Source: Paenibacillus peoriae KCTC 3763
Lineage (GTDB): Bacteria; Bacillota; Bacilli; Paenibacillales; Paenibacillaceae
Reading direction: 5' to 3'
Length of the DNA stretch: 64,000 bases
NCBI RefSeq assembly: GCF_000236805.1
Contig: NZ_AGFX01000047.1
Location: 1 to 64,000 of the forward strand
Positions 54,208 to 63,322 of this stretch are shown one piece after another. Under the pieces are notes generated by a model. The model was not told the origin of the DNA, ran no database searches, and saw only the letters and a list, made by a program, of their open reading frames with translations. Both the position numbers and the translations under genes were made by a program. Each line of letters opens with the position of its first letter. Positions within the stretch are counted from its first letter, which is position 1.

Positions 54208-54942
54208 CTACAACTGCTCTACGCACCGCGTTTCCTCCTTTACACTTGTAAAAGAGATGCTCTCGCGGATTCTCGCAAAATCCTCACAGCCGAAAATCAG
54301 GATCAGCGATATCAGATACTTCCGATTGCGTTCCAGCGTCTTTTTACTGATGTTGATCTCTTTGGTCATTGCCATCAAGGGAAGCTTCTTTTTTTGAAAA
54401 AGATTGTTCAGCCAATCCCGGTTGTTGCAAAAATGGCGGGCAATCCGCACCAGCATTTGCCGGGTATCCCGGTGGCTTGGCATGATATCTTCCAGTTCCC
54501 GAAGACAAACACCGAATTCCTGGAGTCTTTCATCGTAGCTGTCCAATTCCTCCGACAGCGCCGCAGCTCGTTCCTGCCTTTCAAAAGCATCCAGCGACCT
54601 TACCTTATCTGCAATGTATAGCATTTCCTCTTCGTCTTTCCAATCGGCTTCATTTTGGGAAATTTTTATTTTTTTCCGAAAATCATCGATCAATCGTCTG
54701 CGGATCATAAGAAAAGCGAAATTATTAAATGTTTTTCCATATTCCGTACGGTATCGATCGACAGCTTCATTGAAAGCGATCAGACCTATACTTGCTTCAT
54801 CATCACTCCATCCAATTCGGCGCTTGCAGACGTGTTTGACAACCTTCAATATAAAGGACCGGTATTGACCAATCAGAGCCGACCGTGCCTGCTCATCGCC
54901 ATTGCGAATCTGCGGCAAGTATTCTTCAGATAAGTTGTTCAT
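54208..54942 (-). CDS. sigI: RNA polymerase sigma factor SigI
   Basis: Residues 10-90 match sigma region 2 of SigI proteins: YRSFILKVVKHVCKRRIGWS, DDEASIGLIAFNEAVDRY, FNNFAFLMIRRRLIDDFRK. Residues 150-230 hold the SigI-specific C-terminal DNA-binding part (LPLMAMTKEINISKKTLERN, RKYLISLILIFG). SigI factors respond to heat in Bacillus and to extracellular polysaccharides in cellulolytic clostridia. No rsgI anti-sigma gene follows; a terminator does. Start is uncertain: ATG at 54942 is taken over a GTG at 54969, and neither has a strong ribosome site. It lies 166 nt downstream of the large cellulase/mannanase gene. Confidence 0.85.
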   Translation of the reverse strand: MNNLSEEYLPQIRNGDEQARSALIGQYRSFILKVVKHVCKRRIGWSDDEASIGLIAFNEAVDRYRTEYGKTFNNFAFLMIRRRLIDDFRKKIKISQNEADWKDEEEMLYIADKVRSLDAFERQERAAALSEELDSYDERLQEFGVCLRELEDIMPSHRDTRQMLVRIARHFCNNRDWLNNLFQKKKLPLMAMTKEINISKKTLERNRKYLISLILIFGCEDFARIRESISFTSVKEETRCVEQL

Positions 54943-55107
54943 CTGACAACCACTTTCCAATGTAATCACTTCATTTTTTTTATATTGTGGTGGTTTACGT
55001 CCATCATAATAATGGTATGAAGCTTCAGGTTGAGAAGAACGTAATGCCCCCCCTCTCTCGGTAAATAATCGGTTGATTCACATGTTGCCGTATATCAGAC
55101 GCTTGTC

Positions 55108-58100
55108 TTAATTCGCTGTTGGTTCGGTTCCCCAAACAAGCTCGCCATTATGATACAACGTCACTTTCGTATGATCGGCAAATGAAGTTTGCGTGCCTTT
55201 ATACGAGTAATCATCACTTTCGTTATAGTTCGACCAGTCTGTTTTATTAATACGGGTTTGAATTTCGCCCGTGCTGCCTCCAGGTGCCAGCACGCCTGCA
55301 TCCGGGTTGAAGCTGACTTCCAAATAATAATCAGCACCGGTTGCAGCTTTATCCATTTTAACCAGCTTGCCGTTCAGCTTCGAGCAGCCCAGCATCGCAT
55401 AGTCGCAGTTGAATGTCTGTTCACGGTCGCCGTCGATCGTGTAGTAGTAGCGAATTTTCAACTCGTTGACTGGTACGGAAGTTGTACCTTTGTTTAAAAT
55501 CTGGAAATGCGGCTTAAAGTGATTGTCGTTCACATTTGTATCCGCTGCGCGATACTGGAGCACCAGACCCGCTGTCGGCTGCTGAGCATCCGCTTTCGGC
55601 GCTGCGCTAACCGTGTTCGAAACCGTTTGGCCTGCATCGTTCTTCGCTACGACTTGGTAGTAGTACGTCGTGTCTGCCGTTACGGCTGTGTCCGTGTAGC
55701 TGCTTCCGTATACATCGCCCGCTACTGTCGCGAACGTGCCGTTTTCATCCGCCGAACGCTTCACTTCATAGCTTGCCGCTTTCGCCGATGCTGTCCAGTT
55801 CAACGATACTTTCGCCTTTTCGCCCGCTGCGCTCAGCGTGAAGCTGCCCGGTACTGACGGCTGCTCGGTAATGCCATACGTTTTTAAGTTGGCTGGGAGC
55901 TTGTCTAACGTAATGACGTTCGGATGATTATATACTTTTTTCAGATGCTCAAGACTGTTTTGTTTGCCGTCTCTCAGGAAATCCCCATACCATGTAGCGA
56001 ACCAGCTCCAATGGGCTTGATAAGTCTTCATCAGATCAGGATCCGGGATAGGTCCGTTTTCGCTCATAGCAACTAACTTTTTGTCCTTGCCCAATGTAAC
56101 AAGATCTTCGTATTTTGCAATTTGCGGGCTGTAGTCGCCTGCTTGCGGATAAGAGTCAAAACTCAAAATATCCACATACTCGTCTCCCGGATACCAATCC
56201 GGAGCAACAGAATTCCAGACCCAAATCAGATTGTTCAATTTGTGCACATTAGTCAAACGATCATGCATCAAAATATACAATTTTTTAACAGGCTCAGGAC
56301 CTTTGGCGCCCCACCAGAACCATTTGCCTTCCGCTTCGTGCAAAGGACGGAACAGGACAGGAACCTTCGCATCCTGCAACTTCTTCAATTGCCCTGCAAT
56401 CACATCGATGTCGCGAATAAGCAATTTATAATCTTCAGACTCTGGGTTATTCATCGCATATTCTATATCGAATGTAGTCGAATCGGCATAGAAGCCTCTC
56501 CACCATTCTTTACCCTGTGTATCGATAAGATCTTTTGGTGCATTCCAGTGCCATGCAAAGGAAACAATACCCCCTTGCTTATCCCACGCAATCGCCTTTT
56601 CCGTTTCTGTGGAATTAAGACCGTGTTCCGCTCTGCTTGGCGAATAGTCGATCAGGTCAAGCGTTGCAATAGCCGGCTTTTTACCTACATTTGCTTGAAG
56701 CCAATCAATTTCCGGCATATCCTCTTGACCGGAGAGCATATTCTTGCCGTATTGATCAACCAGATAGTTCATCAATGCTTTTGCTTCTACCGTCGCATTG
56801 GGATTGATGAGCGTTTTCGTTACCGCATGTGGTGGGCGGTCAGCAGCAGGCTCCAGCTTGACGTAGTCGATATCGTACCAACCCCAGCCTGTTTCAAAAC
56901 CGATCGTATTCGCCCCTGCATTCAACAGAAGCTTACCTCCGGAAGTTTCTTTAAAATCAGCCGATTTCCAAAGCACCAGCTCGCCAGACGATTTGCCGTT
57001 TAAAGAGAAATTCGTGCGTTTGTCATCATAAGGGGAACGGTAGCCGATTGTAAGATTGTACAAGCCTGTCGTTGGAGCCTGAATCGTCATTGTCAGCGAA
57101 TCCCCTGCATTGTGGAAATTAGTTACGTAGCCAGTCCCGGAGAAGCCGGTCCCGCTGGATTCCACAGTTGTTCCCTTCAGCACACCGTCTTCGGCTTCAA
57201 AGCGAACCGGGCCGTCTGCAGGGACCTGCGGAGCTGCATTCACGACATTGGAATCGCTCGTTCCCGCATTGGTTCTTGCGGTTACTTTGTAATAGTAAGA
57301 AGTGCCGTTCGTTACATTGGTATCTGTATAAGACGTTTCGATCAAGTTGGATGCTATAGCAGTAAACGGACCATTTTCAGCCGTTGCCCGTTGTACACTG
57401 TAACCCACAGCTCCACTGGAAGCGTCCCAGGATAAATCAACTTTCTTATCGCCAGCCTTAGCTTTCAGCGTAAAGCTTTCAGGATCATCCACAGGAGGTA
57501 CAGACGGCTCAGGCGTACCATTGCCAGCAGTCAACACGATGTGATAAGCCGTCAAAGGCGGTACTGTGTAGGTAAAGTGATTGCCTGAAATTTGCGTGAT
57601 TGGTGCTGCTTGCTTAATTTGTGAGCTATTTTTGTCGAAGCCCCATACTTTACCGGAACCGTAAGTCGTATCACCGGAAAGATCGAATTGGGCGTCGAAT
57701 GCACTGTCCATGCTTTTATTCATGACAACGAGGTGCAGTTCTTTGTAGGATGCATCCGTTACGGAAGCATGCACCGAGCTATCAACAATATCCGACGTTT
57801 GCGCATTAACGCTAATATCGCCGAAAGTAGAGTTTTTTCCGTCATAATTGCGGTAAAGCTTGTAAGCGGCGCTAACGTAGTTGTTGGCACCATCCTTTAA
57901 CTTCCAGTAGTCTGCCATATAAACGTCGTTTTTGCCCAAGATGCCAAGCACATCGGTCATAGCAATACCGCCGGAAATATCATTTTCACCGCCGTAGCTA
58001 AACTCGGTCAAAGCCAGCTTGGTTCCTGGATAATACTTGTCCACCGACTGCTTCATTCGAGGCAATAAAGGCAAGAATTCGCTGTTCCATTGAGCGATCC

Positions 58101-59184
58101 AGCTATCTTCCTTGTAGGTTGGGTCCCACAACGTACGAGGCGCCTGCATTCTGGCTTTCTTTGTTTCGTCGTTGCCTACCTCATTCGTAATCCGTATGCC
58201 TCCACCCATCGCTTCGGGATACCAGTGAAAATCGAAAACATCCAGCAATCTCTTGCCTTCGGCTTCCGAACTGCGGCGCATTTGATCCAGGTAATAGTCC
58301 ACGTACCAACTGTAGCTGCCTTTTACAGAGTTCCAGTCAGGTGCGGATTGAAGATCTTTATAGGCGCCAAAACCGTAGAGAACCGGACCAAAAATTTCGG
58401 CACTCGCGTCAACCGCTTTGACTGCTTTGGATAAACTTACCGACCGGTCTACCAACTCTTTCGCTCCGACATTTTCACCATGAATGCGCGGATGCGTATG
58501 CGACCAGAGAGCTGGTTCATTGTCGAGTGAGTATCCTTTCACACCCGTCTTTGTTGAAGCAGCACCGTACTTGTTCACTAAAAAGTTGACAAATTCATCT
58601 GCATAAATCTGATTGTCATTCAGATCAGGTTGCAGTTGGAACGGCGCATTTTTGGCATTTACGACCTGATTCCAACGAGCGGAAGGGGCCTTTTCACTTT
58701 CCTGCACACTTCCGTTTCCATCCTTGGCCACATAACCGGCCATCGGCAGCGTGACTAAAGAATAGGCGCCAAGCTTCTGCGATTGATCATGAAACGAAGT
58801 CGCCACCGCTCCCGGTTTTTCGCATTCGGCTTTGGTCAGACCACCATTCGTGCATAAATAGTTATCGCTGGATTGCTGCCAATCGCTTCCTGCATTGGAC
58901 ATATTGTTTTCCCAGTTGTAACCGGTCATTCGATTGCCACCAAGTCGTCTGGCAGCCATATTTTCATCGCCTGCCAAGTCCTGATTCGTACCGTATATAT
59001 AAGGACTAATAGGCTTCCGATCCTTGGATGTATCGACTTTGATGGTAACGGTCTTTGCCGTTTGACCGTGAACTATACTTGGAGACGGTAATGCCCCTCC
59101 TACTATGATCGTGCATGCCATGAAGATCGGCAGCCATTTAGAACGTTTAGATAAAATACCAGTACTACTATTTCTTGCCTTCAT
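55108..59184 (-). CDS. Multidomain GH44 / GH26 glycanase, Cel44C-Man26A type
   Basis: Secreted 1358-residue enzyme degrading beta-glucans/xyloglucan and mannan. A signal peptide (1 to about 40, ending VHGQTA) is followed by GH44 (about 40-555; catalytic Glu in SLDNEPALW and nucleophile in ALTEFSYGG), FN3 (about 565-655), a CBM35-like module (VRFEAEDGVLKG to DIDYVKLEP, about 658-780), GH26 (about 788-1108; acid/base in FRPLHEAEGKWFWW, nucleophile in MSENGP), a second FN3, and a C-terminal CBM3 (about 1198-1358, ending TLYHNGELVWGTEP). This order and size match Cel44C-Man26A of P. polymyxa. The frame opens at 59265, but AAGGAGG is 8 nt before the ATG at 59184. The gene probably shares a transcript with the decayed gene upstream. 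Confidence 0.93.
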   Translation of the reverse strand: MKARNSSTGILSKRSKWLPIFMACTIIVGGALPSPSIVHGQTAKTVTIKVDTSKDRKPISPYIYGTNQDLAGDENMAARRLGGNRMTGYNWENNMSNAGSDWQQSSDNYLCTNGGLTKAECEKPGAVATSFHDQSQKLGAYSLVTLPMAGYVAKDGNGSVQESEKAPSARWNQVVNAKNAPFQLQPDLNDNQIYADEFVNFLVNKYGAASTKTGVKGYSLDNEPALWSHTHPRIHGENVGAKELVDRSVSLSKAVKAVDASAEIFGPVLYGFGAYKDLQSAPDWNSVKGSYSWYVDYYLDQMRRSSEAEGKRLLDVFDFHWYPEAMGGGIRITNEVGNDETKKARMQAPRTLWDPTYKEDSWIAQWNSEFLPLLPRMKQSVDKYYPGTKLALTEFSYGGENDISGGIAMTDVLGILGKNDVYMADYWKLKDGANNYVSAAYKLYRNYDGKNSTFGDISVNAQTSDIVDSSVHASVTDASYKELHLVVMNKSMDSAFDAQFDLSGDTTYGSGKVWGFDKNSSQIKQAAPITQISGNHFTYTVPPLTAYHIVLTAGNGTPEPSVPPVDDPESFTLKAKAGDKKVDLSWDASSGAVGYSVQRATAENGPFTAIASNLIETSYTDTNVTNGTSYYYKVTARTNAGTSDSNVVNAAPQVPADGPVRFEAEDGVLKGTTVESSGTGFSGTGYVTNFHNAGDSLTMTIQAPTTGLYNLTIGYRSPYDDKRTNFSLNGKSSGELVLWKSADFKETSGGKLLLNAGANTIGFETGWGWYDIDYVKLEPAADRPPHAVTKTLINPNATVEAKALMNYLVDQYGKNMLSGQEDMPEIDWLQANVGKKPAIATLDLIDYSPSRAEHGLNSTETEKAIAWDKQGGIVSFAWHWNAPKDLIDTQGKEWWRGFYADSTTFDIEYAMNNPESEDYKLLIRDIDVIAGQLKKLQDAKVPVLFRPLHEAEGKWFWWGAKGPEPVKKLYILMHDRLTNVHKLNNLIWVWNSVAPDWYPGDEYVDILSFDSYPQAGDYSPQIAKYEDLVTLGKDKKLVAMSENGPIPDPDLMKTYQAHWSWFATWYGDFLRDGKQNSLEHLKKVYNHPNVITLDKLPANLKTYGITEQPSVPGSFTLSAAGEKAKVSLNWTASAKAASYEVKRSADENGTFATVAGDVYGSSYTDTAVTADTTYYYQVVAKNDAGQTVSNTVSAAPKADAQQPTAGLVLQYRAADTNVNDNHFKPHFQILNKGTTSVPVNELKIRYYYTIDGDREQTFNCDYAMLGCSKLNGKLVKMDKAATGADYYLEVSFNPDAGVLAPGGSTGEIQTRINKTDWSNYNESDDYSYKGTQTSFADHTKVTLYHNGELVWGTEPTAN

Positions 59185-59206
59185 GCCGCTTTCCTCCTTC
59201 AAATTT

Positions 59207-59237
59207 GAAAAGAGCGGCACCCATACGGGTGCCGCTC
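59207..59237 (-). terminator. hairpin between the GH48 remnant and the GH44/GH26 gene
   Basis: GAGCGGCACCC-GTAT-GGGTGCCGCTC with CTTTTC following on the minus strand. Only 9 nt separate its tail from the AAGGAGG site, which leaves no room for a promoter. It may therefore act as a leaky terminator or an mRNA-protecting hairpin inside an operon. Confidence 0.75.
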
Positions 59238-59246
59238 CGTCAGGCT

Positions 59247-59860
59247 TTAAGGCTCCTGACCCCAAACGAGCTTATCGTTCCGGTACAGCGTCACCTTACT
59301 CCAATCCGCAAATTAATTCTTTGTAGAATCGTAGGAGTAGTCATCTGCCACATTGCAGTTCGTCATTCATTTTTGTTGATACGCGCTTGAATTCCGCCAG
59401 TCGAAGCTCCAAATATCCGGCTGACTACACACTCTTCTCCATCCGAAATCCAGAATTGGCCCGGATCATCAAGTGTCGCAACAGCCGCATTCACACCGCA
59501 CATGATGCGTTTGACGCCTGCATCAAGGTAGTTTTCTTAGCTATCGGTTACCGACAAAACCTGCATATCGAACCATTTTTTTGGACGTAAGGTCCATATA
59601 CGCAGATTATTTCATATAGCCATATAGTAGAACATGCATTCGCCGCTCGGATATTTGCTGTAATCGCCGTTCCAACGGTTCGTTGCGCCGCCGATCGGCC
59701 GTCAGCCATGGTTAAAACTCAAGCTGGCGTTTCAGGGACGTATCCCAGTCTTGCTTGCCTGTTGCCGATTTCGGAATCAATCCGTCCTCAGGCTGCGATA
59801 ATCCGTAAGCCGCGTCTGACTGAACCAAAAAATATGGCAGGTATAACAGTTTACCTGCAT
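59247..59860 (-). pseudogene. remnant of a GH48-type cellulase with CBM3
   Basis: Translated across several frames, the minus strand gives GGATNRWNGDYSKYPSGE, FYYMA and WFDMQVLSV, which resemble the IAGGATN-WNG...FYGMAY...WFGMQVWSV core of family 48 exoglucanases. A CBM3 end follows (GGIQARINKNE, DDYSYDSTKN, FADWSKVTLYRNDKLVWGQE), closely like the CBM3 of the next gene. There are at least two frameshifts and several in-frame stops (TAA after DSTKN, TGA after the FYYMA segment), and most of the GH48 domain is missing. The stop of the CBM3 part is at 59247-59249. Upstream boundary is approximate. Confidence 0.7.
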
Positions 59861-60245
59861 AGCTTTCTACAAAGTTCTTCTAGCAATGTCACCGCCTTTC
59901 TTGGAAATTGGACAAACTTCGACAGGTTATCTATTTATACGCAGGAAGATATTGTTTTCTGTCCGTCCAACTTCATATTTTTACATTTTATTACTCTTTC
60001 CCTCCCTACATAACAATCTTAAGAACGATATATGTCGAATTATGAGGTTATGAAATAACCTTAACATAAAGGTGCATTGAAATTTTTAACTCTAGTTTTA
60101 ATTAACTAGAATTAATTCCCTAAATAACCATAGAAATTGGGTATTTATCCATGGATTGCGAGATTGGTGTAGAAGAATTACATTTTTATGGAACGAAGGG
60201 CATGGAGATAGGATGTAATGTGATGGCTCATACAGCTTTTATCAT
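59861..60245. other. intergenic stretch without recognised genes
   Basis: AT-rich sequence upstream of the cellulase remnant. A 32-codon plus-strand frame from 60151 lacks a ribosome site. Any promoter of the old cellulase operon should lie here, but no convincing hexamers were identified. Confidence 0.4.
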
Positions 60246-60295
60246 CTGAAAATAGAAAAGAATGGTTGAGCAAACTTGGAGCTTGCTCAACCATT
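60246..60295 (-). terminator. terminator after the 127-residue hypothetical gene
   Basis: AATGGTTGAGCAA and TTGCTCAACCATT form a perfect 13-bp stem, with the tail CTTTTCTATTTTC on the minus strand. Confidence 0.8.
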
Positions 60296-60449
60296 CCTCA
60301 TGGAAATTTAATACGCCGTCCAGTCGCCTACCGGCGGTGATCACGGCCCCGTTTATGGAACGGGAATCTTCAGACGCAACAGATTTTCGATATTTTCATC
60401 ATTCTTCTTCAATCTATGAAGTAGCCCTTGTTGACCCACTCCAATCTCC

Positions 60450-60833
60450 CTATCGCACCTTGTCCTTTTGAATAAGCTCATAATAGATGCGTGAAGGCTC
60501 TGATTCTCCAGTGGATAAAATGTATTCTGCCAACGGGGCACACAGCTTTTGGAGGTAAAAGGAATATAGCAGCTCGGCCGTGTCAAAATGAATGTTCAAC
60601 ACCTGCTTCATCAGTCCTTCAAATTTGGAGTAATCCAATTCCTCCGGGGTAATGTCAAACGGGTACTCAGGAAAGGTTTTTCTCTGAATCTCAACAAATT
60701 GTTCTCTAAGTTTCGGATGATTGCCTGATCGGGCAGCCGAGAAATTCATCATAAAAAAAGATATAAAATCTGTCTCACGGTCACTTAACCCGTAATACTC
60801 ACACCAACGCATGAACATCAGCGGTTTTACCAT
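60450..60833 (-). CDS. Hypothetical protein, 127 aa
   Basis: A compact, mostly helical soluble protein with no signal peptide or membrane helix (MVKPLMFMRWCEYYGLSDRE, TDFISFFMMNFSAARSGNHP, LNIHFDTAELLYSFYLQKLC). AAAGGGG lies 8 nt before the ATG and a strong terminator follows, so it is a real gene. I do not recognise the family and no catalytic motif is visible. It is monocistronic. Confidence 0.7.
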   Translation of the reverse strand: MVKPLMFMRWCEYYGLSDRETDFISFFMMNFSAARSGNHPKLREQFVEIQRKTFPEYPFDITPEELDYSKFEGLMKQVLNIHFDTAELLYSFYLQKLCAPLAEYILSTGESEPSRIYYELIQKDKVR

Positions 60834-61003
60834 ACATAAATCCCCTTTAACAAAAGCTCAGAATTATTATGAATTACACAAAATCTAACAGGTTCCAGCA
60901 TATGTAATATATAGGTTAAGTCCAATTTTAAAATATGATTCCTTTAACGAATTTTGCTTTTTAACATATCCCCTTATTTCATCTCTCTCCCCCTTGGGCA
61001 TGC

Positions 61004-61051
61004 AAAACAAAAAAGACCTGTTCAACATCTTAATGACGCTAACCGGGTCTT
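61004..61051 (-). terminator. terminator after the methyltransferase gene
   Basis: AAGACC and GGTCTT pair around a long loop, followed by TTTTGTTTTG on the minus strand, about 50 nt after the stop. Confidence 0.6.
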
Positions 61052-61102
61052 CCCAAAAATTCTCTATTCGTATTTATTCTTATCCTCTACATAGGTGACA
61101 GA

Positions 61103-61660
61103 TCACAGGCTGCAAGTGAATACATAGGCAGGTGGGACGTTGTAGTGTACTTTTTTAATTTGGATGTCAGCAAAAAAGGTGCGAAAGAAATTGTGTTTGA
61201 CCTTGCTATACTGGAACGTAATAAATTTGCCCTCCTGACCCAAAACCTCCGCTGTTTGTCCCAAAATACGGCTGGATAACGTGGCTGGCAAGCTGGTAAA
61301 AGGAAGCCCTGACACAACATAATCCACCTTTGAGACCCCATACTGGTGCATATACTGTGCTACATGCTCAGCCGATCCGTGAATAATGTGCACCTGCTCC
61401 AGGTGTCCGTACTTGCTTTGTAGTGTTTTGTAAAACGATTCATTGGCTTCAATCACTAGAAGTAGTGTTTCCGGGCGCTTGTTGGAAATCAACTCTTGCG
61501 TAAACACACCCGTACCTGCGCCGTATTCAATAATACACGAGGCTTTGTCGAAGGAAATCGGTGTGGTGATTTGCTTGGCCAGCTGTCTTGAACTGGGGAT
61601 GACAGCGCCTACGCTGCGTGGATGCCTAATATACTCTCGAATAAAGTGAATTGCATTCAT
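61103..61660 (-). CDS. Class I SAM-dependent methyltransferase, phospholipid N-methyltransferase / rRNA methylase-like
   Basis: 185 aa from the ATG at 61660, which has GAGAGG 5 nt upstream; the frame opens at 61714. It starts FIREYIRHPRSVGAVIPSSR, as phospholipid N-methyltransferase (PmtA)-like proteins do, then IIEYGAGTGVFTQEL (SAM motif I), VIEANESFYKTL (motif II acidic residue) and DYVVSGLPFTSLP in place of the NPPY-type motif IV. The product may methylate a lipid head group or a small molecule; the sequence does not decide. Confidence 0.8.
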   Translation of the reverse strand: MNAIHFIREYIRHPRSVGAVIPSSRQLAKQITTPISFDKASCIIEYGAGTGVFTQELISNKRPETLLLVIEANESFYKTLQSKYGHLEQVHIIHGSAEHVAQYMHQYGVSKVDYVVSGLPFTSLPATLSSRILGQTAEVLGQEGKFITFQYSKVKHNFFRTFFADIQIKKVHYNVPPAYVFTCSL

Positions 61661-61773
61661 CTTGTCCTCTCCCTGCTTTACACTTAATAGGCATACGGTT
61701 CGTGAAATGATCATATTTCTTATTCATTGTATATGGATCAGAATAATCATTTCAAGCAGGCGACTACCTGAAT

Positions 61774-61828
61774 AAAAAAAGAGCGCAGCGCCTTATTCGA
61801 CTCTAATCCAATAAAGACTGCCCTCTTA
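61774..61828 (-). terminator. terminator after minJ
   Basis: AAGAGGGCAG and CTGCGCTCTT pair with two mismatches, followed by TTTTTATTC on the minus strand, 9 nt after the stop. Confidence 0.6.
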
Positions 61829-61836
61829 TGATAAAC

Positions 61837-63153
61837 CTATTTTTCCACGGTGTCCAAGCCTGCACTCTTTGCCTTCGATGCCTGTCCAGCTTTACGTCGC
61901 CGTGCACCTATACGCATTGCAAGAATCCGGTAGATTGAGGGTGGCTGTATAGACACGGCCCAACTCGCGTCCTCATCCGGTGCAAGCACAACCCCTAGCT
62001 GGTGATGATCGCCATCGTACATGCCACGCTGTACAAACTTGATCTCACCTTGAAGGTTGCGCACCTCCAGTTTGCAAAAAGCAGAATTGATTCGCAGGGC
62101 CTGGTGCAGCTCGGCACGGCTATTTACAACGACACCGTTCACCCGGTAAATGTCCTCCCCTGGCAGAATGCCCATGGCCGTCGCCGGGCTGTCCGGCAGC
62201 ACAGCAAGAACGCGCATTCCTTGCTCCGGATGAACAAACATCGGACTGAGACGGTTTTCCTCCAGGTTGCCATACCAGATCAGCGCTTCATGGGCGAGGA
62301 AGGAGAATAACGCTGCCAGCAGCATCAGCGGGCTCCACCACGCCGCCAGCAGACTTAGCAGAAGCAAAACCACGCTGTACAAGAGCAGGCGGTTCGACGT
62401 GAGCGCCGCCTTTTGACGTGGCAGGGAGCCCAGCGTCACGCTGCTGAAGCCCATCAGGACTGGTAAGGCAGCCAGCATATATCCGGCTCCGGCGTCGCCG
62501 CCGAATAAAGGTGTCCATGGAAGCGCAAAGCCTCCCTGAACGGGAACCAGCAGCAGCAATGGAATCGGCCAGAGATCTTCCATACGGTAGCCTCCAACCA
62601 GTCTTCCCCGTTTGCCCTCCACAAATAGTGGAGTGGCCGCCTTTCCTCCTTGCCAGCGAACCAGCAGCGCCTCAGCCACATGCAGCGCGGCGACCAGCAC
62701 CAGCAATGCAGGAATATCCAATCCGCGGATAGCTGCTAACGATGCTCCGAGCGCCCCCTCAGGCTGCCAGCCATCTGCGACGTTCAATACAAATTGAGCT
62801 ACACCCAGCAGACCTACCGAATAGGCCAGGCACAGGTAACGGACGCGTACCAGCATGAGCAGCAATGTGGTCACCCACAGACACACGATGGAAGCCGTGT
62901 TCAGATGTACGCTGATGAACATTCCCAGAGCGGATAGCACCATTCCGGCGATCAAGCCACTCCATACGACGCGCCAGGTTTGTCCTGTCCAGTTGTGCAC
63001 TCTGGTATGAAAGAGCTTACGCTCCAGTAGCATTTGCCGACGATAGCCAAGCGCGACAATGAGTATTGAGATATAGTAAAACGGCTGCAAAAGCAGGTAC
63101 AAGCAAGCATTCAGAACGCTCCATCCCCATTGTAATGCCCATTCCAAGTTCAT
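61837..63153 (-). CDS. minJ: MinJ-like polytopic membrane protein with PDZ domain
   Basis: 438 aa: about eight membrane helices up to residue 300 (for example VLNACLYLLLQPFYYISILI, IPLLLLVPVQGGFALPW), then a PDZ domain (about 305-385: RVLAVLPDSPATAMGILPGE, DIYRVNGVVVNSRAELHQAL) and a basic tail. In B. subtilis MinJ links DivIVA to MinD and keeps division away from the poles, and its gene lies near ctpB, as here. AAGGAG is 5 nt before the ATG. Follows the protease gene by 169 nt with a terminator between. Confidence 0.85.
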   Translation of the reverse strand: MNLEWALQWGWSVLNACLYLLLQPFYYISILIVALGYRRQMLLERKLFHTRVHNWTGQTWRVVWSGLIAGMVLSALGMFISVHLNTASIVCLWVTTLLLMLVRVRYLCLAYSVGLLGVAQFVLNVADGWQPEGALGASLAAIRGLDIPALLVLVAALHVAEALLVRWQGGKAATPLFVEGKRGRLVGGYRMEDLWPIPLLLLVPVQGGFALPWTPLFGGDAGAGYMLAALPVLMGFSSVTLGSLPRQKAALTSNRLLLYSVVLLLLSLLAAWWSPLMLLAALFSFLAHEALIWYGNLEENRLSPMFVHPEQGMRVLAVLPDSPATAMGILPGEDIYRVNGVVVNSRAELHQALRINSAFCKLEVRNLQGEIKFVQRGMYDGDHHQLGVVLAPDEDASWAVSIQPPSIYRILAMRIGARRRKAGQASKAKSAGLDTVEK

Positions 63154-63271
63154 TCACACTCCTTATGCCCCTGGCCCGCTGGTATAGCGGATCACGTACA
63201 TTTCATATCCATTTATTCTATATGAAATTGCCAACGTAGGGAAGACAAACCGACAGACTGCCAATAAATCC

Positions 63272-63304
63272 CAATAATAAAGGAGGCTGTTTCCAGCCCC
63301 CCTT
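63272..63304 (-). terminator. terminator after the ctpB-type protease gene
   Basis: AAGGGGGGCTG-GAAA-CAGCCTCCTT followed by TATTATT on the minus strand, 18 nt after the stop codon. Confidence 0.8.
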
Positions 63305-63322
63305 GTTGTAGCCTTCCTATAT

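Noticed and set aside
56122-57003. 293-codon plus-strand frame inside the GH26 region
   Set aside because: Antisense shadow of the GH44/GH26 gene, with no family motifs.
60151-60249. 32-codon plus-strand frame MDCEIGVEELHFYGTKG...
   Set aside because: No ribosome site, no promoter and no recognisable pattern, so not called as a gene.
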